Shown: positions 50,017 to 60,141 of the stretch, one piece after another | Numbering within the stretch: position 1 is the stretch's first letter | Layout: every line of letters begins with the position of its first letter | NCBI GenBank assembly: GCA_026415675.1 | Contig: JAOAGQ010000071.1 | Coordinates: 1 to 64,000, forward strand | Origin: Syntrophorhabdaceae bacterium | GTDB taxonomy: Bacteria; Desulfobacterota; Syntrophorhabdia; Syntrophorhabdales; Syntrophorhabdaceae | DNA: 64,000 nt | Reading direction: 5' to 3' | Notes under the pieces: generated by a model | Databases searched by the model: none | The model's input: the letters and a program-made list of their open reading frames with translations, nothing else | Told to the model about the DNA's origin: nothing | Program-made: the position numbers and the translations under genes

Positions 50017-51795
50017 TTGAGAGACAGATACTGTGGAACACTAAAAAAAGAAGAGATTGGGAAGAGGGTAAATCTTTCAGGATGGGTATTCAGAAGACGG
50101 GACCACGGGGGACTTATCTTTATAGATTTAAGGGATGTAACGGGGATCGTACAGATCGTCTTCTCTCCCGAGATTTCGAAGGAAGCCCATGAAATTGCAG
50201 GGGAATTAAGGCATGAGTATGTGATATCCGTATCCGGGAAGGTAGATAAGAGACCTGAGGGAACAGAAAACCTCAATATCCCGACAGGGGAGATAGAGGT
50301 GCTCGTTGATGCGGTGGAAATTTTAAACACATGCAAGCCTTTACCTTTCCAGCTTGAAGATGAGGAGCCCAGCGAGTCTTTAAGACTGAAATATAGGTAC
50401 CTTGATATGAGAAGGCTCGATGTCAAAAAGGTATTTATGGAGAGAAGCAGGGCTTACAAGGTTGTAAGGGATTATTTTAACGACCATAACTTCTATGAGT
50501 TTGAAACCCCGTTTTTTACAAAGAGTACCCCTGAGGGGGCGAGGGACTTTATAGTCCCCTCGAGGCTAAGTACGGGCATGTTCTATGCTTTGCCCCAGTC
50601 TCCCCAGCTTTTCAAACAGATCCTGATGATCGCAGGTTTTGACCGATATTTTCAGATAGTACGCTGTTTCAGGGATGAAGATCTAAGGGCGGACAGGCAA
50701 CCTGAATTTACCCAGATAGATGTGGAGATGAGTTTTGTCGATGTTGATGATGTGTTATCTATAAGTGAAGGACTAATCGGTGAGCTATTTGAGGCGATCA
50801 CAGGACATAAACTGGTTCTTCCCCTTCAAAGAATGACATACAGAGAGGCTATGGAACTATACGGCACGGATAAGCCGGACCTTCGGTTTGATATGGCCAT
50901 GTATAACCTAACCGATATTTTTAAAGGGACAGAATTTGGGGTGTTTAAAAAGACAGTCGATGAAGGGGGAGAGATCAAGGCACTCCTTCTCACCGATAGG
51001 ACGTTGACAAGGAAGGACCTCGACACCTCAGTGGAAGTCGCAAAAGAAATGGGGGCATCGGGCCTTGTCTGGATGAGAGTAGAGGAGGAAGGTTTTCAAT
51101 CCCCTGTGGCAAAATATCTAAAAGACGAAGAAAAGGAGAGGATTAAAAACCTCCTTAAGTGCAAAAATGGGGATGTAGTCTTCATTATGGCCGATAGGAA
51201 GAACAGGGTAAACGAGATCATGGGCAAATTCAGACTCTATCTCGGTGAAAAGTATGAGCTTATAGACAAAAAGAGATTTCAGTTTTTATGGGTGGTCGAC
51301 TTCCCCCTCCTCGAGTATAGCGAAGAGGAAAGGAGGTATGTGGCCCGTCACCATCCCTTCACTTCCCCTAAGGGTAAGATTAAAGGACTTGCGGACCGTA
51401 TAGAGTCCAAGGATATCGATCCCGAATCGATCATCGCAAGGGCTTATGACCTTGTTTTAAACGGGGTTGAGATCGGAGGAGGAAGTATAAGAATCCATAG
51501 GGCGGATGATCAAATGGAGATGTTCAGGATACTAAACATAAAAGAGGAAGAGGCGAGGGAGAAATTCGGTTTTTTACTTGAAGCCCTCGAGATGGGGGCT
51601 CCCCCCCATGGAGGTATTGCCTTCGGTTTCGACAGGATTCTTATGATGCTTTTGGGTCTTGATAGTATAAGGGATGTGATACCTTTTCCAAAAACCCAAA
51701 AAGGTACATGCCTTTTGACAGGTGCTCCGTCGAAGGTACCGCAGAAACAGTTGAACGAACTGAAAATCAGGGTTTTAGGGGAAACACCCCGATAG
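50017..51795 (+). CDS. aspS: Aspartyl-tRNA synthetase
   Basis: 592-residue class II synthetase of the long bacterial type with the GAD insertion. The start is placed at TTG 50017: translation then begins (M)RDRYCGTLKKEEIGKRVNLSGWV, matching family N-termini, and GGAGG lies 6 bp upstream. The ATG at 50005 would place that ribosome site inside the gene. Motif 2 FRDEDLRADRQPEFTQ and motif 3 AFGFDRILM are present. Confidence 0.94.
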   Translation: MRDRYCGTLKKEEIGKRVNLSGWVFRRRDHGGLIFIDLRDVTGIVQIVFSPEISKEAHEIAGELRHEYVISVSGKVDKRPEGTENLNIPTGEIEVLVDAVEILNTCKPLPFQLEDEEPSESLRLKYRYLDMRRLDVKKVFMERSRAYKVVRDYFNDHNFYEFETPFFTKSTPEGARDFIVPSRLSTGMFYALPQSPQLFKQILMIAGFDRYFQIVRCFRDEDLRADRQPEFTQIDVEMSFVDVDDVLSISEGLIGELFEAITGHKLVLPLQRMTYREAMELYGTDKPDLRFDMAMYNLTDIFKGTEFGVFKKTVDEGGEIKALLLTDRTLTRKDLDTSVEVAKEMGASGLVWMRVEEEGFQSPVAKYLKDEEKERIKNLLKCKNGDVVFIMADRKNRVNEIMGKFRLYLGEKYELIDKKRFQFLWVVDFPLLEYSEEERRYVARHHPFTSPKGKIKGLADRIESKDIDPESIIARAYDLVLNGVEIGGGSIRIHRADDQMEMFRILNIKEEEAREKFGFLLEALEMGAPPHGGIAFGFDRILMMLLGLDSIRDVIPFPKTQKGTCLLTGAPSKVPQKQLNELKIRVLGETPR

Positions 51796-51816
51796 TCACA
51801 CTAATAAGGAGGGATT

Positions 51817-53625
51817 TTGAAAAAGAAGAAAGGTTTCATCTACAAGAATATAAGTAAAAAGACGAAGTTTCCCTTGATCGATGTGGAGCAGCCGGAGCTT
51901 TTCAGGGATATCTTTCCATATACAGAGATGTGTAAGGTGAAGTTTGACCACAAGATAGAGCTTATAGATCCCCCAGAAGATATTTACATTACAGATACCA
52001 CCTTTAGGGACGGCCAGCAATCAAGGCCCCCTTTTACGGTAAAACAGATTGAGGATATCTTCGACCTTCTCCATAAACTCGGGGGACCAAACGGGGTGAT
52101 AAGACAGAGTGAGTTCTTTCTTTATACAGAAAAAGATAAAGAGGCGGTTGCGAGGTGCCTCGAAAAAGGTTACAGATACCCTGAGATCACAGGGTGGATC
52201 AGGGCCGTAAAAGAGGATCTGCAGCTGGTTAAGGATTTTGGTTTGAAAGAGACAGGTATTTTGACGAGTGCGTCAGACTATCATATTTTTCTAAAACTCA
52301 AAAAGACGAGGTCCCAGGCCCTCAAGGACTACCTAAAGATAGTGGAGAGTGCTATAGAATACGGGATTACCCCGCGATGCCATTTTGAAGATATCACAAG
52401 GGCAGATATATACGGCTTCTGTGTCCCTTTTGCCCAGGCCCTGATGGCGATCTCTGAGGAGGCAAAGATCCCCGTAAAAATAAGGCTCTGTGACACACTG
52501 GGGCTTGGTATCACATACCCCGGAAGCGCATTGCCGAGATCTATCGGTAAGATAGTAAGGGCCATGATAGATGATGCAGGGGTTCCTTCGGAATACCTTG
52601 AATGGCACGGACACAACGATTTCCATAAGGTAATAGTGAACAGTGTGAGTGCCTGGCTTTACGGATGTACCTATGTAAACGGGACCGCCCTTGGCATTGG
52701 AGAGAGAACGGGGAATGCCCCCATAGAGGGACTTATTATAGAGTATATTGCATTAACGGGGGAGGAAAACGGGGTCGATACGAGGATCATAACAGAACTT
52801 AGGAACTATTTCGAAAAAGAGGTGGGTCTCCATATCCCGAGAACACAACCCCTCGTTGGCCTTGACTTCAACGCCACCTCTGCAGGAGTCCACATAGACG
52901 GAATCCTAAAAAACCAGGAGATATACACACCTTTTGATACAACAAAGATACTGGATAGACCCATAACGGTGAATATCACTGATAAATCGGGGCTTGCAGG
53001 TATTGCCCACTGGATAAACTCCCATTTTGCATTGACAGGAAAGGATAAGATAGAGAAGACCCATCCTGGTATCGCAAAGATAAACAAATGGATAGTAAAA
53101 CAGTTCGATGAGGGAAGGGTAACGAGCATTTCCGACGACGAGATGGAGCATCTCGTCAGAAGGTATATCCCCGAGATATTCGTCTCCGAGTTTGAACTGA
53201 TAAAGAAACGGGCATACGATATGGCAGCCCATCTGATAGAGAAGTATATAGAAGACCCTTCGATAAAGAGTATGGTTCCAACAGAGCAGGAAGAGACATT
53301 AAAACGGATTGTAGAGGAACATCCTTTTATACAGTTTGCGTATACCGTTAACAGTGAAGGAATAAAGATCACGAAGAACATAACACAAAACGTCGATAGG
53401 GCAAAGTATTACAAGATAGGTCTCCACGAGGACTTTTCCGATAGGGAATGGTTTATCCAGCCCATGAAGACAGGGAAGGTGAGTGTGACGGATATCTACT
53501 CTTCGAGGATTACAGGGGCCCTGTGTGTTACCGTCTCCGCCCCAATCAGGGACCAGTACGGAGATATAGTGGGCGTCCTCGGTCTCGATATACGTTTTGA
53601 AGATTTAATGAAGGCAGGTGAATAG
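51817..53625 (+). CDS. Re-citrate synthase/homocitrate synthase-like enzyme fused to a Cache-like sensor domain
   Basis: 602-residue DRE-TIM metallolyase with a TTG start after AGGAGG. The barrel has TDTTFRDGQQ (residues 58-67, catalytic Arg63-Asp64), RLCDTLG and metal-binding EWHGHNDFHK. The C-terminal about 110 residues (AYTVNSEGIKITKNITQNV ... SVTDIYSSRITGALCVTVSAPIRD) look like a Cache domain, normally extracytoplasmic; no membrane segment is present, so it would be cytosolic. Next come aconitase-type and isocitrate dehydrogenase genes, which points to Re-citrate synthase (acetyl-CoA plus oxaloacetate to citrate). 2-Isopropylmalate or homocitrate synthase remain alternatives. Confidence 0.78.
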   Translation: MKKKKGFIYKNISKKTKFPLIDVEQPELFRDIFPYTEMCKVKFDHKIELIDPPEDIYITDTTFRDGQQSRPPFTVKQIEDIFDLLHKLGGPNGVIRQSEFFLYTEKDKEAVARCLEKGYRYPEITGWIRAVKEDLQLVKDFGLKETGILTSASDYHIFLKLKKTRSQALKDYLKIVESAIEYGITPRCHFEDITRADIYGFCVPFAQALMAISEEAKIPVKIRLCDTLGLGITYPGSALPRSIGKIVRAMIDDAGVPSEYLEWHGHNDFHKVIVNSVSAWLYGCTYVNGTALGIGERTGNAPIEGLIIEYIALTGEENGVDTRIITELRNYFEKEVGLHIPRTQPLVGLDFNATSAGVHIDGILKNQEIYTPFDTTKILDRPITVNITDKSGLAGIAHWINSHFALTGKDKIEKTHPGIAKINKWIVKQFDEGRVTSISDDEMEHLVRRYIPEIFVSEFELIKKRAYDMAAHLIEKYIEDPSIKSMVPTEQEETLKRIVEEHPFIQFAYTVNSEGIKITKNITQNVDRAKYYKIGLHEDFSDREWFIQPMKTGKVSVTDIYSSRITGALCVTVSAPIRDQYGDIVGVLGLDIRFEDLMKAGE

Positions 53626-53628
53626 ATT

Positions 53629-54891
53629 ATGGGTAAGACGCTGGTTGAAAAAATCCTGAGTAAAAAATCGGGTAAAGATGTGAAACAGGGGGAATACGTG
53701 ATCGTCGATGTAGATAGGGTATTTCTACAGGACGGAACGGGTCCCCTTGCGATAAGAAAGTTTAAAGAGATCGGTTTCAAGAAGCTATTCGAAGGAAAAA
53801 GGGTCACCCTTTTCCTCGACCATGCCTCTCCGAGCCCAAGGGCAGAGCTTTCAAACGACCATAAGACCATGAGGGACTTTGCAAAAGAGTATGGAGCAAA
53901 TATCGTCGATGTGGGGGAGGGTATATGCCATCAGGTGATGGCAGAGTCTTTTCTCCTGCCCGGGGAGGTTATGTTAGGGTCCGATTCCCACACATGTACC
54001 GGAGGGGCCCTCTGTGCCTTTGCGACAGGCATGGGTTCTACAGATGTCGCCGCCGCAATGGGTCTTGGGAAAACATGGTTAAGGGTACCCGAGAGCTTCA
54101 GATTCGTAATCAAAGGGAACTTTCAAAAAGGGGTCACTACAAAGGACCTGATAATAAAGATCATAGGGATGATAGGGGCAGACGGCGCTACCTATAAGGC
54201 CCTTGAATTTACAGGGGAAGCGGTGGATAGACTTGAAGTTGGGGACAGGATGACCATCTCCAATATGGCCGTTGAGGCAGGGGCGAAGACAGGCCTATTC
54301 CCCTCCGATTCCATGACATACGCCTTTTTAAAGTCATTGGACAGGGAAGAGGGGTTTATAGAACTGAAACCCGATGAAGATGCCCGATACGAAAGGGTCT
54401 TCGAGATAGATCTTAATGGTTTAAGCCCAATGGTAAGTATGCCCCATGGGGTTGATAACGCAAAGAGTGTTGAGGATCGAGAAGTAAGAGGGAAAAAGAT
54501 AGATCAGGTGTTTATCGGTTCCTGTACAAACGGAAAGATAGAAGATTTAAGGGTAGCCGCGGAAATACTAAAAGGGAGGGAGAAACATAAGGATGTAAGG
54601 CTCATTGTCTGTCCTGCCTCCAAAATGGTGTATAAAAAGGCATTAGAGGAAGGTATCCTTTCGATACTCATAGACGCAGGGGCGGTAATTCTACCCCCTG
54701 GATGTGGTCCTTGCATTGGTCTCCACCAGGGTGTTCTTGGAGACGAAGAGGTGTGTCTCTCGACCACAAACAGAAATTTTCTCGGTAGAATGGGGAATCC
54801 AAAGTCATACATCATCCTTGCATCCCCTGCTTCGGCTGCAGCGAGTGCACTGACTGGAAAGATCACAGATCCAAGGGAGGTTTATATATGA
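53629..54891 (+). CDS. Aconitase/isopropylmalate-dehydratase-type large subunit
   Basis: 420-residue Fe-S hydro-lyase large subunit of the LeuC/homoaconitase group. Cluster ligands: GSCTNGK (about 298-304) and PPGCGPCIG (about 357-365); [10 protein letters not shown] and [12 protein letters not shown] substrate-binding loops are present. Overlaps the small-subunit gene by 4 bp. Flanked by a citrate-synthase-like enzyme and an isocitrate dehydrogenase, so citrate isomerisation is the likely reaction. Confidence 0.88.
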   Translation: MGKTLVEKILSKKSGKDVKQGEYVIVDVDRVFLQDGTGPLAIRKFKEIGFKKLFEGKRVTLFLDHASPSPRAELSNDHKTMRDFAKEYGANIVDVGEGICHQVMAESFLLPGEVMLGSDSHTCTGGALCAFATGMGSTDVAAAMGLGKTWLRVPESFRFVIKGNFQKGVTTKDLIIKIIGMIGADGATYKALEFTGEAVDRLEVGDRMTISNMAVEAGAKTGLFPSDSMTYAFLKSLDREEGFIELKPDEDARYERVFEIDLNGLSPMVSMPHGVDNAKSVEDREVRGKKIDQVFIGSCTNGKIEDLRVAAEILKGREKHKDVRLIVCPASKMVYKKALEEGILSILIDAGAVILPPGCGPCIGLHQGVLGDEEVCLSTTNRNFLGRMGNPKSYIILASPASAAASALTGKITDPREVYI

Positions 54892-55385
54892 TCCTAAAAG
54901 GCAATGTCTGGAAGTTTGGGGATAACATATCAACGGACCATATAATCCCGGGGAGATTCCTCCACCTAAGGTCTAACCTTGAGGAACTGAAAAAACATGT
55001 CTTTGACGATATCTATCCTGAATTTTATAAAAAGGTAAAAAAAGGGGATATCATCGTAGGAGGTAGAAATTTCGGCCTTGGAAGCAGTAGAGAACATGCA
55101 CCCCTTATCATAAAGATGGCCGGGATAGATGCTATACTGGCCCCTTCTTTTGCAAGGATATTCTATAGAAACGCAATAAACGTAGGCCTTGCCGCAATTA
55201 TCTGTGATGTTGATGGTATAGGCGAAGGGGATGTGGTTGAGATAGATATTGATAAAGGTAGGTTATACGACGAGACAGTCCATATGGAGAAAAGGTTCTC
55301 CCCGTTACCGTCGATTATGATGGATATTTTAAGGGAAGGGGGTCTCGTCCCTTACATTAAAAAGTTCGGGGAACTAAAGGTTTAA
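54888..55385 (+). CDS. Aconitase/isopropylmalate-dehydratase-type small subunit
   Basis: 165-residue swivel-domain subunit (LeuD type): [14 protein letters not shown] (residues 10-23) and [15 protein letters not shown] (about 57-71, with the Ser/Arg that bind the substrate carboxylate). Forms a complex with the large subunit encoded just upstream. The YLRL substrate loop of true isopropylmalate isomerases is not seen in the HLRSNLEE segment, consistent with another substrate. Confidence 0.88.
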   Translation: MILKGNVWKFGDNISTDHIIPGRFLHLRSNLEELKKHVFDDIYPEFYKKVKKGDIIVGGRNFGLGSSREHAPLIIKMAGIDAILAPSFARIFYRNAINVGLAAIICDVDGIGEGDVVEIDIDKGRLYDETVHMEKRFSPLPSIMMDILREGGLVPYIKKFGELKV

Positions 55386-55425
55386 AGATACCGTAACAAT
55401 AAGAAAACATTTGGGGGTATGAATT

Positions 55426-56574
55426 TTGACGGAGATTATAGAGATTCCATACATAGCAGGAGATGGCACAGGAGAGGATATATGGAACGCCTCAAAAGAG
55501 CCACTCGAAGAGGCTGTAATAAAGGCATACGGCGGTGACAAGAGGATTTCATGGATAGAGATGCTCGCCGGAGAAAAGGCTCTTGAAAAGACAGGCAAAT
55601 TGATTCCTGAAGAAACCCTCGATACCATAAGAAGATATAAAACCGTAATCAAAGGACCATTGACAACGCCTGTTGGAGGGGGCTACAGGAGTATAAACGT
55701 GTATCTGAGACAGATATTTGACCTATATGTCTGTGTAAGGCCTATCAGGTATTTTAAAGGTCTGCCGAGCCCTTTGAAGAGACCGGAAAAGATAGATATG
55801 GTGATTTTAAGGGAGAACACGGAAGATCTGTACAAAGGGATAGAGTGGAAGGCGTGGACGGATGAGGCGAAGAAGGTTATTAAGTTCCTTGGAGAGGAGA
55901 TGGGTGTTTCTCTGTCGGAAGATTACGCAATCGGGGTAAAACCCATAAGTAAGCCCGGTACCGTAAGATTCACCCGATGGGGTATCGATTATGCGATTAA
56001 GAACAAGAGGCGTTCGATCACTGTCGTACACAAGGGGAATATAATGAAATACACAGAAGGGGGATTCAGGGATTGGGCCTACGAGGTGGCAGGGGAGTAC
56101 AGAGATTATATCTCCTTTTCTGGAGAAGAAGGAAAGATACTATTCAACGACAGGATTGCCGACAATATGTTTATGCAGGCGATATTGAGGCCCGGGGACT
56201 ACGATGTGCTACTCTGCCCAAATCTAAACGGTGATTATCTCTCCGATGCCTGTGCGGGTCTTATAGGCGGTTTAGGGGTAGCCCCGGGGGCCAACATAGG
56301 GGATAACGTCGCCATCTTTGAGCCTACCCACGGAAGTGCCCCAAAATATGCGGGGAAGGATGTGATTAACCCCATATCATTTCTCCAATCCGCCGCCATG
56401 ATGTTTTCATATATGGGCCTCGATAGGGCCTCTACGATTCTGACCACCGCGATAGAGGATACGGTAAATGAAGGGATCATGACTTATGACCTTGCAAGGC
56501 AGATGGAAGGGATAGTACCTGTTAGGTGTTCCGAGTTCGGTATGGAGGTTGCAAAAAGGATAAAAGGGTTATAA
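55426..56574 (+). CDS. icd: Isocitrate dehydrogenase (NADP-type)
   Basis: 382-residue beta-decarboxylating dehydrogenase. The isocitrate-specific pattern GGGYRSINVYLRQIFDLYVCVRP (substrate Ser/Asn/Arg residues) and YFKGLPSPLKRPEKIDMVILRENTEDLYKGIEW match prokaryotic Icd rather than LeuB. Later motifs: VHKGNIMKYTEG and LSDACAGLIGGLGVAPGAN. Completes the citrate-to-2-oxoglutarate branch encoded by the three preceding genes. Confidence 0.9.
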   Translation: MTEIIEIPYIAGDGTGEDIWNASKEPLEEAVIKAYGGDKRISWIEMLAGEKALEKTGKLIPEETLDTIRRYKTVIKGPLTTPVGGGYRSINVYLRQIFDLYVCVRPIRYFKGLPSPLKRPEKIDMVILRENTEDLYKGIEWKAWTDEAKKVIKFLGEEMGVSLSEDYAIGVKPISKPGTVRFTRWGIDYAIKNKRRSITVVHKGNIMKYTEGGFRDWAYEVAGEYRDYISFSGEEGKILFNDRIADNMFMQAILRPGDYDVLLCPNLNGDYLSDACAGLIGGLGVAPGANIGDNVAIFEPTHGSAPKYAGKDVINPISFLQSAAMMFSYMGLDRASTILTTAIEDTVNEGIMTYDLARQMEGIVPVRCSEFGMEVAKRIKGL

Positions 56575-56623
56575 AGGGGAGTGTCTTTAGGGAGGGGTCA
56601 ATAATAACGTTAGGGAGACAGTT

Positions 56624-57743
56624 ATGTTAGACGAGATAAAGGGAAGGATAGATTCACTTGTAGAAAAGATGGAAGCCTTAAGGGGCTATCTTTGACCTCG
56701 GCTCTTTATACGGTAGACTAAAGAGACTTGACGAAGAGATCGCAAAGGAGGCATTCTGGAGTGACCAGGAGAAGGCCCAGCGTCTCTTGAAAGAAAGGTC
56801 AAGAATCAAGGAAGAGATAGAGCGATGGGAGGGAAAAGAGAAAGAGATTGAAGAGATAAAGATACTGGAGGAATTTGTAAAGGAGACAGGCGACCAAAAA
56901 GACATGGATGAACTCATAGGGAGGGTCAGCCGTCTCGAAGGGCTTATATCCCGTTTTGAAATAGAGAGGATGCTAAGCGGTGAAAATGATAGGGAAAATG
57001 CGATAGTATATATAAACGCAGGGGCAGGGGGTACAGAAGCTCAGGACTGGGCGGAGATGCTCCTTAGGATGTACATCAAATGGGCTGAAAAGGAAAAATT
57101 TGAAACCCAGGTAGTAGATCTTCTCCAGGGTGAAGAGGCAGGGATTAAAAATGTCACATTTCTCGTCAAGGGGCTTTACGCATACGGTTACTTAAAATGC
57201 GAGGTGGGGATCCATAGACTTGTTAGGGTCTCCCCCTTTGATGCAAATAACAGAAGACATACTTCCTTTGCCTCTGTTTACGCCTACCCCGAGATATCGG
57301 ATGATATTTCAATAGAAATCAGAGAAGAGGATCTAAAGATAGACACCTTCAGGGCAAGTGGACCCGGAGGTCAGCATGTAAATAGAACAGAATCTGCCAT
57401 AAGGATCACCCATATACCTACAGGTATCGTTGTTCAATGTCAGAACGAACGCTCCCAGCATAAAAACAGGGCCATAGCGATGGCCATTTTAAAATCGAGA
57501 CTCTATGAACTTGAGAAGAGAAAACAGGAGGAAAAGCTAAATTCCCTAAACAAAGAGAAGAAAGATATAGGGTGGGGCAGTCAGATAAGGTCCTATATCC
57601 TCCACCCCTATAAACTCGTTAAAGACCACAGGACAAAACTGGAGGAGCATAACGCAGATGCTGTACTCGATGGAGAAATAGACCCTTTCATCAGGGCCTA
57701 CCTTTTATACTTGACTTTCGAACAAAAAAAGGAGGATAATTAA
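56624..57743 (+). CDS. prfB: Peptide chain release factor 2, with programmed +1 frameshift
   Basis: RF2 of about 372 residues, encoded in two frames. Frame 1 runs from ATG 56624 to TGA 56693-56695 (23 codons, ending ALRGYL); the ribosome shifts +1 at CTTTGA and continues DLGSLYGRLKRL to 57743. RF2 features: SPF stop-codon recognition tripeptide (RVSPFDANNRRHTS) and the GGQ motif (SGPGGQHVN). Low RF2 lets the UGA be bypassed, giving autoregulation. The total of 1120 nt is one more than a multiple of three, as expected. Confidence 0.95.
56680..56696 (+). promoter_or_regulatory. prfB programmed frameshift site
   Basis: AAGGGG (Shine-Dalgarno-like) lies a few bases before the slippery CTT followed by TGAC (56690-56696). 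This is the classic RF2 recoding signal: internal SD, CUU P-site codon, UGA A-site codon and following C. Confidence 0.92.
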
Positions 57744-57745
57744 AA

Positions 57746-57979
57746 ATGGAGTTATTTAACGAAAGCAAGATCGAAGAGCTTGAAACAAAGATAGAAAAGC
57801 TGATAACTCTTTATAAATCGACCAAGGAGGAAAAGGAGAGGCTCTCGGCAAGGATACAGACCCTTGAGGCGGAAAATAAGGAACTGAAAGACAGAATAAA
57901 CGGTAGCAAGGTCGAGAGGGAACAGATAGCTAATAAGATTACAAAGATCCTCGAAAGGCTGGAAAAGGTAGAAGTATAG
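57746..57979 (+). CDS. zapB: ZapB-like coiled-coil cell division protein
   Basis: 77-residue, almost entirely coiled-coil protein (ELETKIEKLITLYKST ... TLEAENKELKDRI). Size, coiled coil and position directly before zapA fit ZapB, which links ZapA-decorated FtsZ rings to the chromosome organiser. Starts 2 bp after prfB. Confidence 0.72.
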   Translation: MELFNESKIEELETKIEKLITLYKSTKEEKERLSARIQTLEAENKELKDRINGSKVEREQIANKITKILERLEKVEV

Positions 57980-57989
57980 GTTACAATAT

Positions 57990-58250
57990 ATGGAAAAAAA
58001 GGTAGAGGTGCAGATTTTAAGACAGCCTTTCACCTTCATAGGGGAAGACGAGGAAAGAATAAGAAAAGTAGCAATGTTTGTCGATGAAAGGATATCAAGG
58101 GTAATAAGGGATTATGGAATCGTGAATACTTTTAATGCGGTTATTATGGCAATGATGGAACTGACCGATGAATATTTACAGATAAGAGAGCACGCTGAGA
58201 GGTTTGAGGGAAGAACCCTAAAACTTTTAAAAAAGGTAGAGGAGTTATGA
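57990..58250 (+). CDS. zapA: Cell division protein ZapA
   Basis: 86-residue ZapA: (F)TFIGEDEERIRKVAMFVDERI N-terminal domain and C-terminal helix. Binds FtsZ and promotes bundling. Followed within 3 bp by 6S RNA, the common zapA-ssrS arrangement. Confidence 0.86.
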   Translation: MEKKVEVQILRQPFTFIGEDEERIRKVAMFVDERISRVIRDYGIVNTFNAVIMAMMELTDEYLQIREHAERFEGRTLKLLKKVEEL

Positions 58251-58252
58251 TG

Positions 58253-58430
58253 TTCCCTGCGGTGCTCGTGATAAATGGTGGACTTTGAGCCAACACCTCT
58301 TTTATGGGAACCTAATACCTTATTGTTGTGTGCATGCTTGCCAAGAGCAAGAAGCCTGATACAATAAAAAAGGTACCCACTTTACCGAGAGGTTCAAGAC
58401 TTATCGTTTACACGGCATCTGCGGGGGCTT
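58253..58430 (+). ncRNA. ssrS: 6S RNA
   Basis: About 178 nt after zapA. The 5' end TTCCCTGCGGTGCTCGTG pairs imperfectly with the 3' end CACGGCATCTGCGGGGG. Conserved internal segments are visible: GACTTTGAGCCAACACC, GTGTGCATGCTTGCC...GAGCAAGAAGCCTGATAC, and GAGGTTCAAGACTTATCG. 6S RNA mimics an open promoter and binds sigma-70 RNA polymerase in slow growth. Exact ends are approximate. Confidence 0.88.
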
Positions 58431-58590
58431 TATATATACTATAAGGGTTTGCATTAGAGCAAAAAGAGGTATTAAGATAGATTGATTTTAAATATGGAGG
58501 CATAAAGATTCATCGCTAATCTTCAAATAAATCCCTCTTTTTTTCTCTCAATGCCAACCCCTTGAATAAATATAATGTGCAGGGGGAAAC

Positions 58591-60141
58591 TTGACGGTAA
58601 TTATAACTATCTTAATTTCAATAGCAGCACTTTTTATAGGCTTTAGTCTCTCGAGGTTTATCCAGAAGAAAAAGGTCGGTGAATACGAGAAGATAGGCAG
58701 AAAGATCCTCGAAGACGCAAAAAAGGAGGCGGATGTCCTGATAAGGGAGGCCTCTATTCAGGCGAAAGATGCTGCGATACAGGCAAAAAATGAGTTAGAA
58801 CAGGAGATAAAATCAAGGAGAAATGAACTCCAGAACGTAGAGAGAAGGCTTGCCCAGAAAGAGTCGAATCTCGATAAGAAGCTGGAGCTCATAGAAAAAA
58901 AAGAAGAAGAACTCTCCAAAAAGGAGAGGGAGTTACAGAGTAAACAATCAAGCCTCGACAGAAAGATCAACGAGTACGACTCCCTAATCCAGAAGGAAAA
59001 GGATATGCTCCAAAAGATCGCAGGCATGACATCGGAGGAGGCAAAAAAGATCTTAATGCAAAAGATGGAGGATGAGGCGAGGTACGAGGCCATTAAAATC
59101 TGTAAGAAAATAGAGGAAGATGCAAGGGAAAAGGCGGATAAAAAGGCAAAAGAGATCATAGCCCAGTCCATTCAGAGGTATGCAGGGGAATATGTAGGAG
59201 AGGATACCGTCTCTACGGTTCCCCTTCCAAATGAGGAGATGAAGGGACGGATTATCGGGAGAGAGGGCAGGAACATAAGGGCCCTTGAGGCGGCTACAGG
59301 TGTTGATATCATCATAGATGATACCCCTGAGGCGGTTATCCTTTCGTGCTTTAATCCGGTAAGGCGAGAGGTGGCCCGGATTGCAATAGAGAGACTCATA
59401 ACGGATGGCAGGATTCACCCTGCAAGGATTGAGGAGATCGTCTCAAAGGTTGCTATGGAAATGGAGGATAAGATAAAAGAGGCTGGGGAGCAGGCGGTTT
59501 TTGACCTTGGTATCCATAACGTGCACCCCGAACTTGTAAAACTCATAGGGAGACTCAAATTCAGGAGCAGTTATGCCCAGAATGTTTATCAACATTCCCT
59601 TGAGGTTGCCTTTATATGCGGGATTATAGCGGCCGAATTAAAGATGAATATAAAAGAGGCAAAGAGGGCAGGTTTACTCCACGATATAGGTAAGGCCGTT
59701 GACCATGAGATCGAGGGTTCCCATGCGGCGATTGGGGCAGACCTCGCCAAAAAATACGGTGAGAGCGATTCGATTGTCCATTCTATCCTTGCCCACCACG
59801 AGGATGTGGAGGCAACGAGCATCCTCGATGTGATAGTCCAGGCCGCCGATGCACTGTCAGGGGCCCGTCCAGGGGCAAGAAGGGAGATGCTTGAGACGTA
59901 CGTTAAGAGGCTTGAGGAATTGGAGCGTATCTCGAACAGTTTTCCAGGGGTTGAGAAATCTTACGCTATACAGGCAGGAAGGGAGATACGCATCGTCGTA
60001 AGCAGTGAGAAGATAAGTGATGAGCAGACTTATATACTCTCAAAGGATATAGCAAAGAAGATCGAGTCTGACCTTTCCTACCCCGGGCAGATAAAAATTG
60101 TTGTAATCAGAGAAACAAGGGCTGTGGAATATGCAAAGTAG
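58591..60141 (+). CDS. rny: Ribonuclease Y
   Basis: 516-residue membrane-anchored endoribonuclease: N-terminal transmembrane helix ([18 protein letters not shown]), long coiled coil (about 25-190), KH domain ([26 protein letters not shown], about 213-238) and HD domain ([12 protein letters not shown], about 362-373). TTG start after AGGGGGAAA. Initiates mRNA decay. Overlaps ymdB by 11 bp. Confidence 0.94.
   Translation: MTVIITILISIAALFIGFSLSRFIQKKKVGEYEKIGRKILEDAKKEADVLIREASIQAKDAAIQAKNELEQEIKSRRNELQNVERRLAQKESNLDKKLELIEKKEEELSKKERELQSKQSSLDRKINEYDSLIQKEKDMLQKIAGMTSEEAKKILMQKMEDEARYEAIKICKKIEEDAREKADKKAKEIIAQSIQRYAGEYVGEDTVSTVPLPNEEMKGRIIGREGRNIRALEAATGVDIIIDDTPEAVILSCFNPVRREVARIAIERLITDGRIHPARIEEIVSKVAMEMEDKIKEAGEQAVFDLGIHNVHPELVKLIGRLKFRSSYAQNVYQHSLEVAFICGIIAAELKMNIKEAKRAGLLHDIGKAVDHEIEGSHAAIGADLAKKYGESDSIVHSILAHHEDVEATSILDVIVQAADALSGARPGARREMLETYVKRLEELERISNSFPGVEKSYAIQAGREIRIVVSSEKISDEQTYILSKDIAKKIESDLSYPGQIKIVVIRETRAVEYAK

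Noticed and set aside
56787-57743. prfB as a 318-residue protein starting at an internal ATG
   Set aside because: The upstream frame, frameshift signal and matching N-terminal RF2 sequence show that the true gene starts at 56624.
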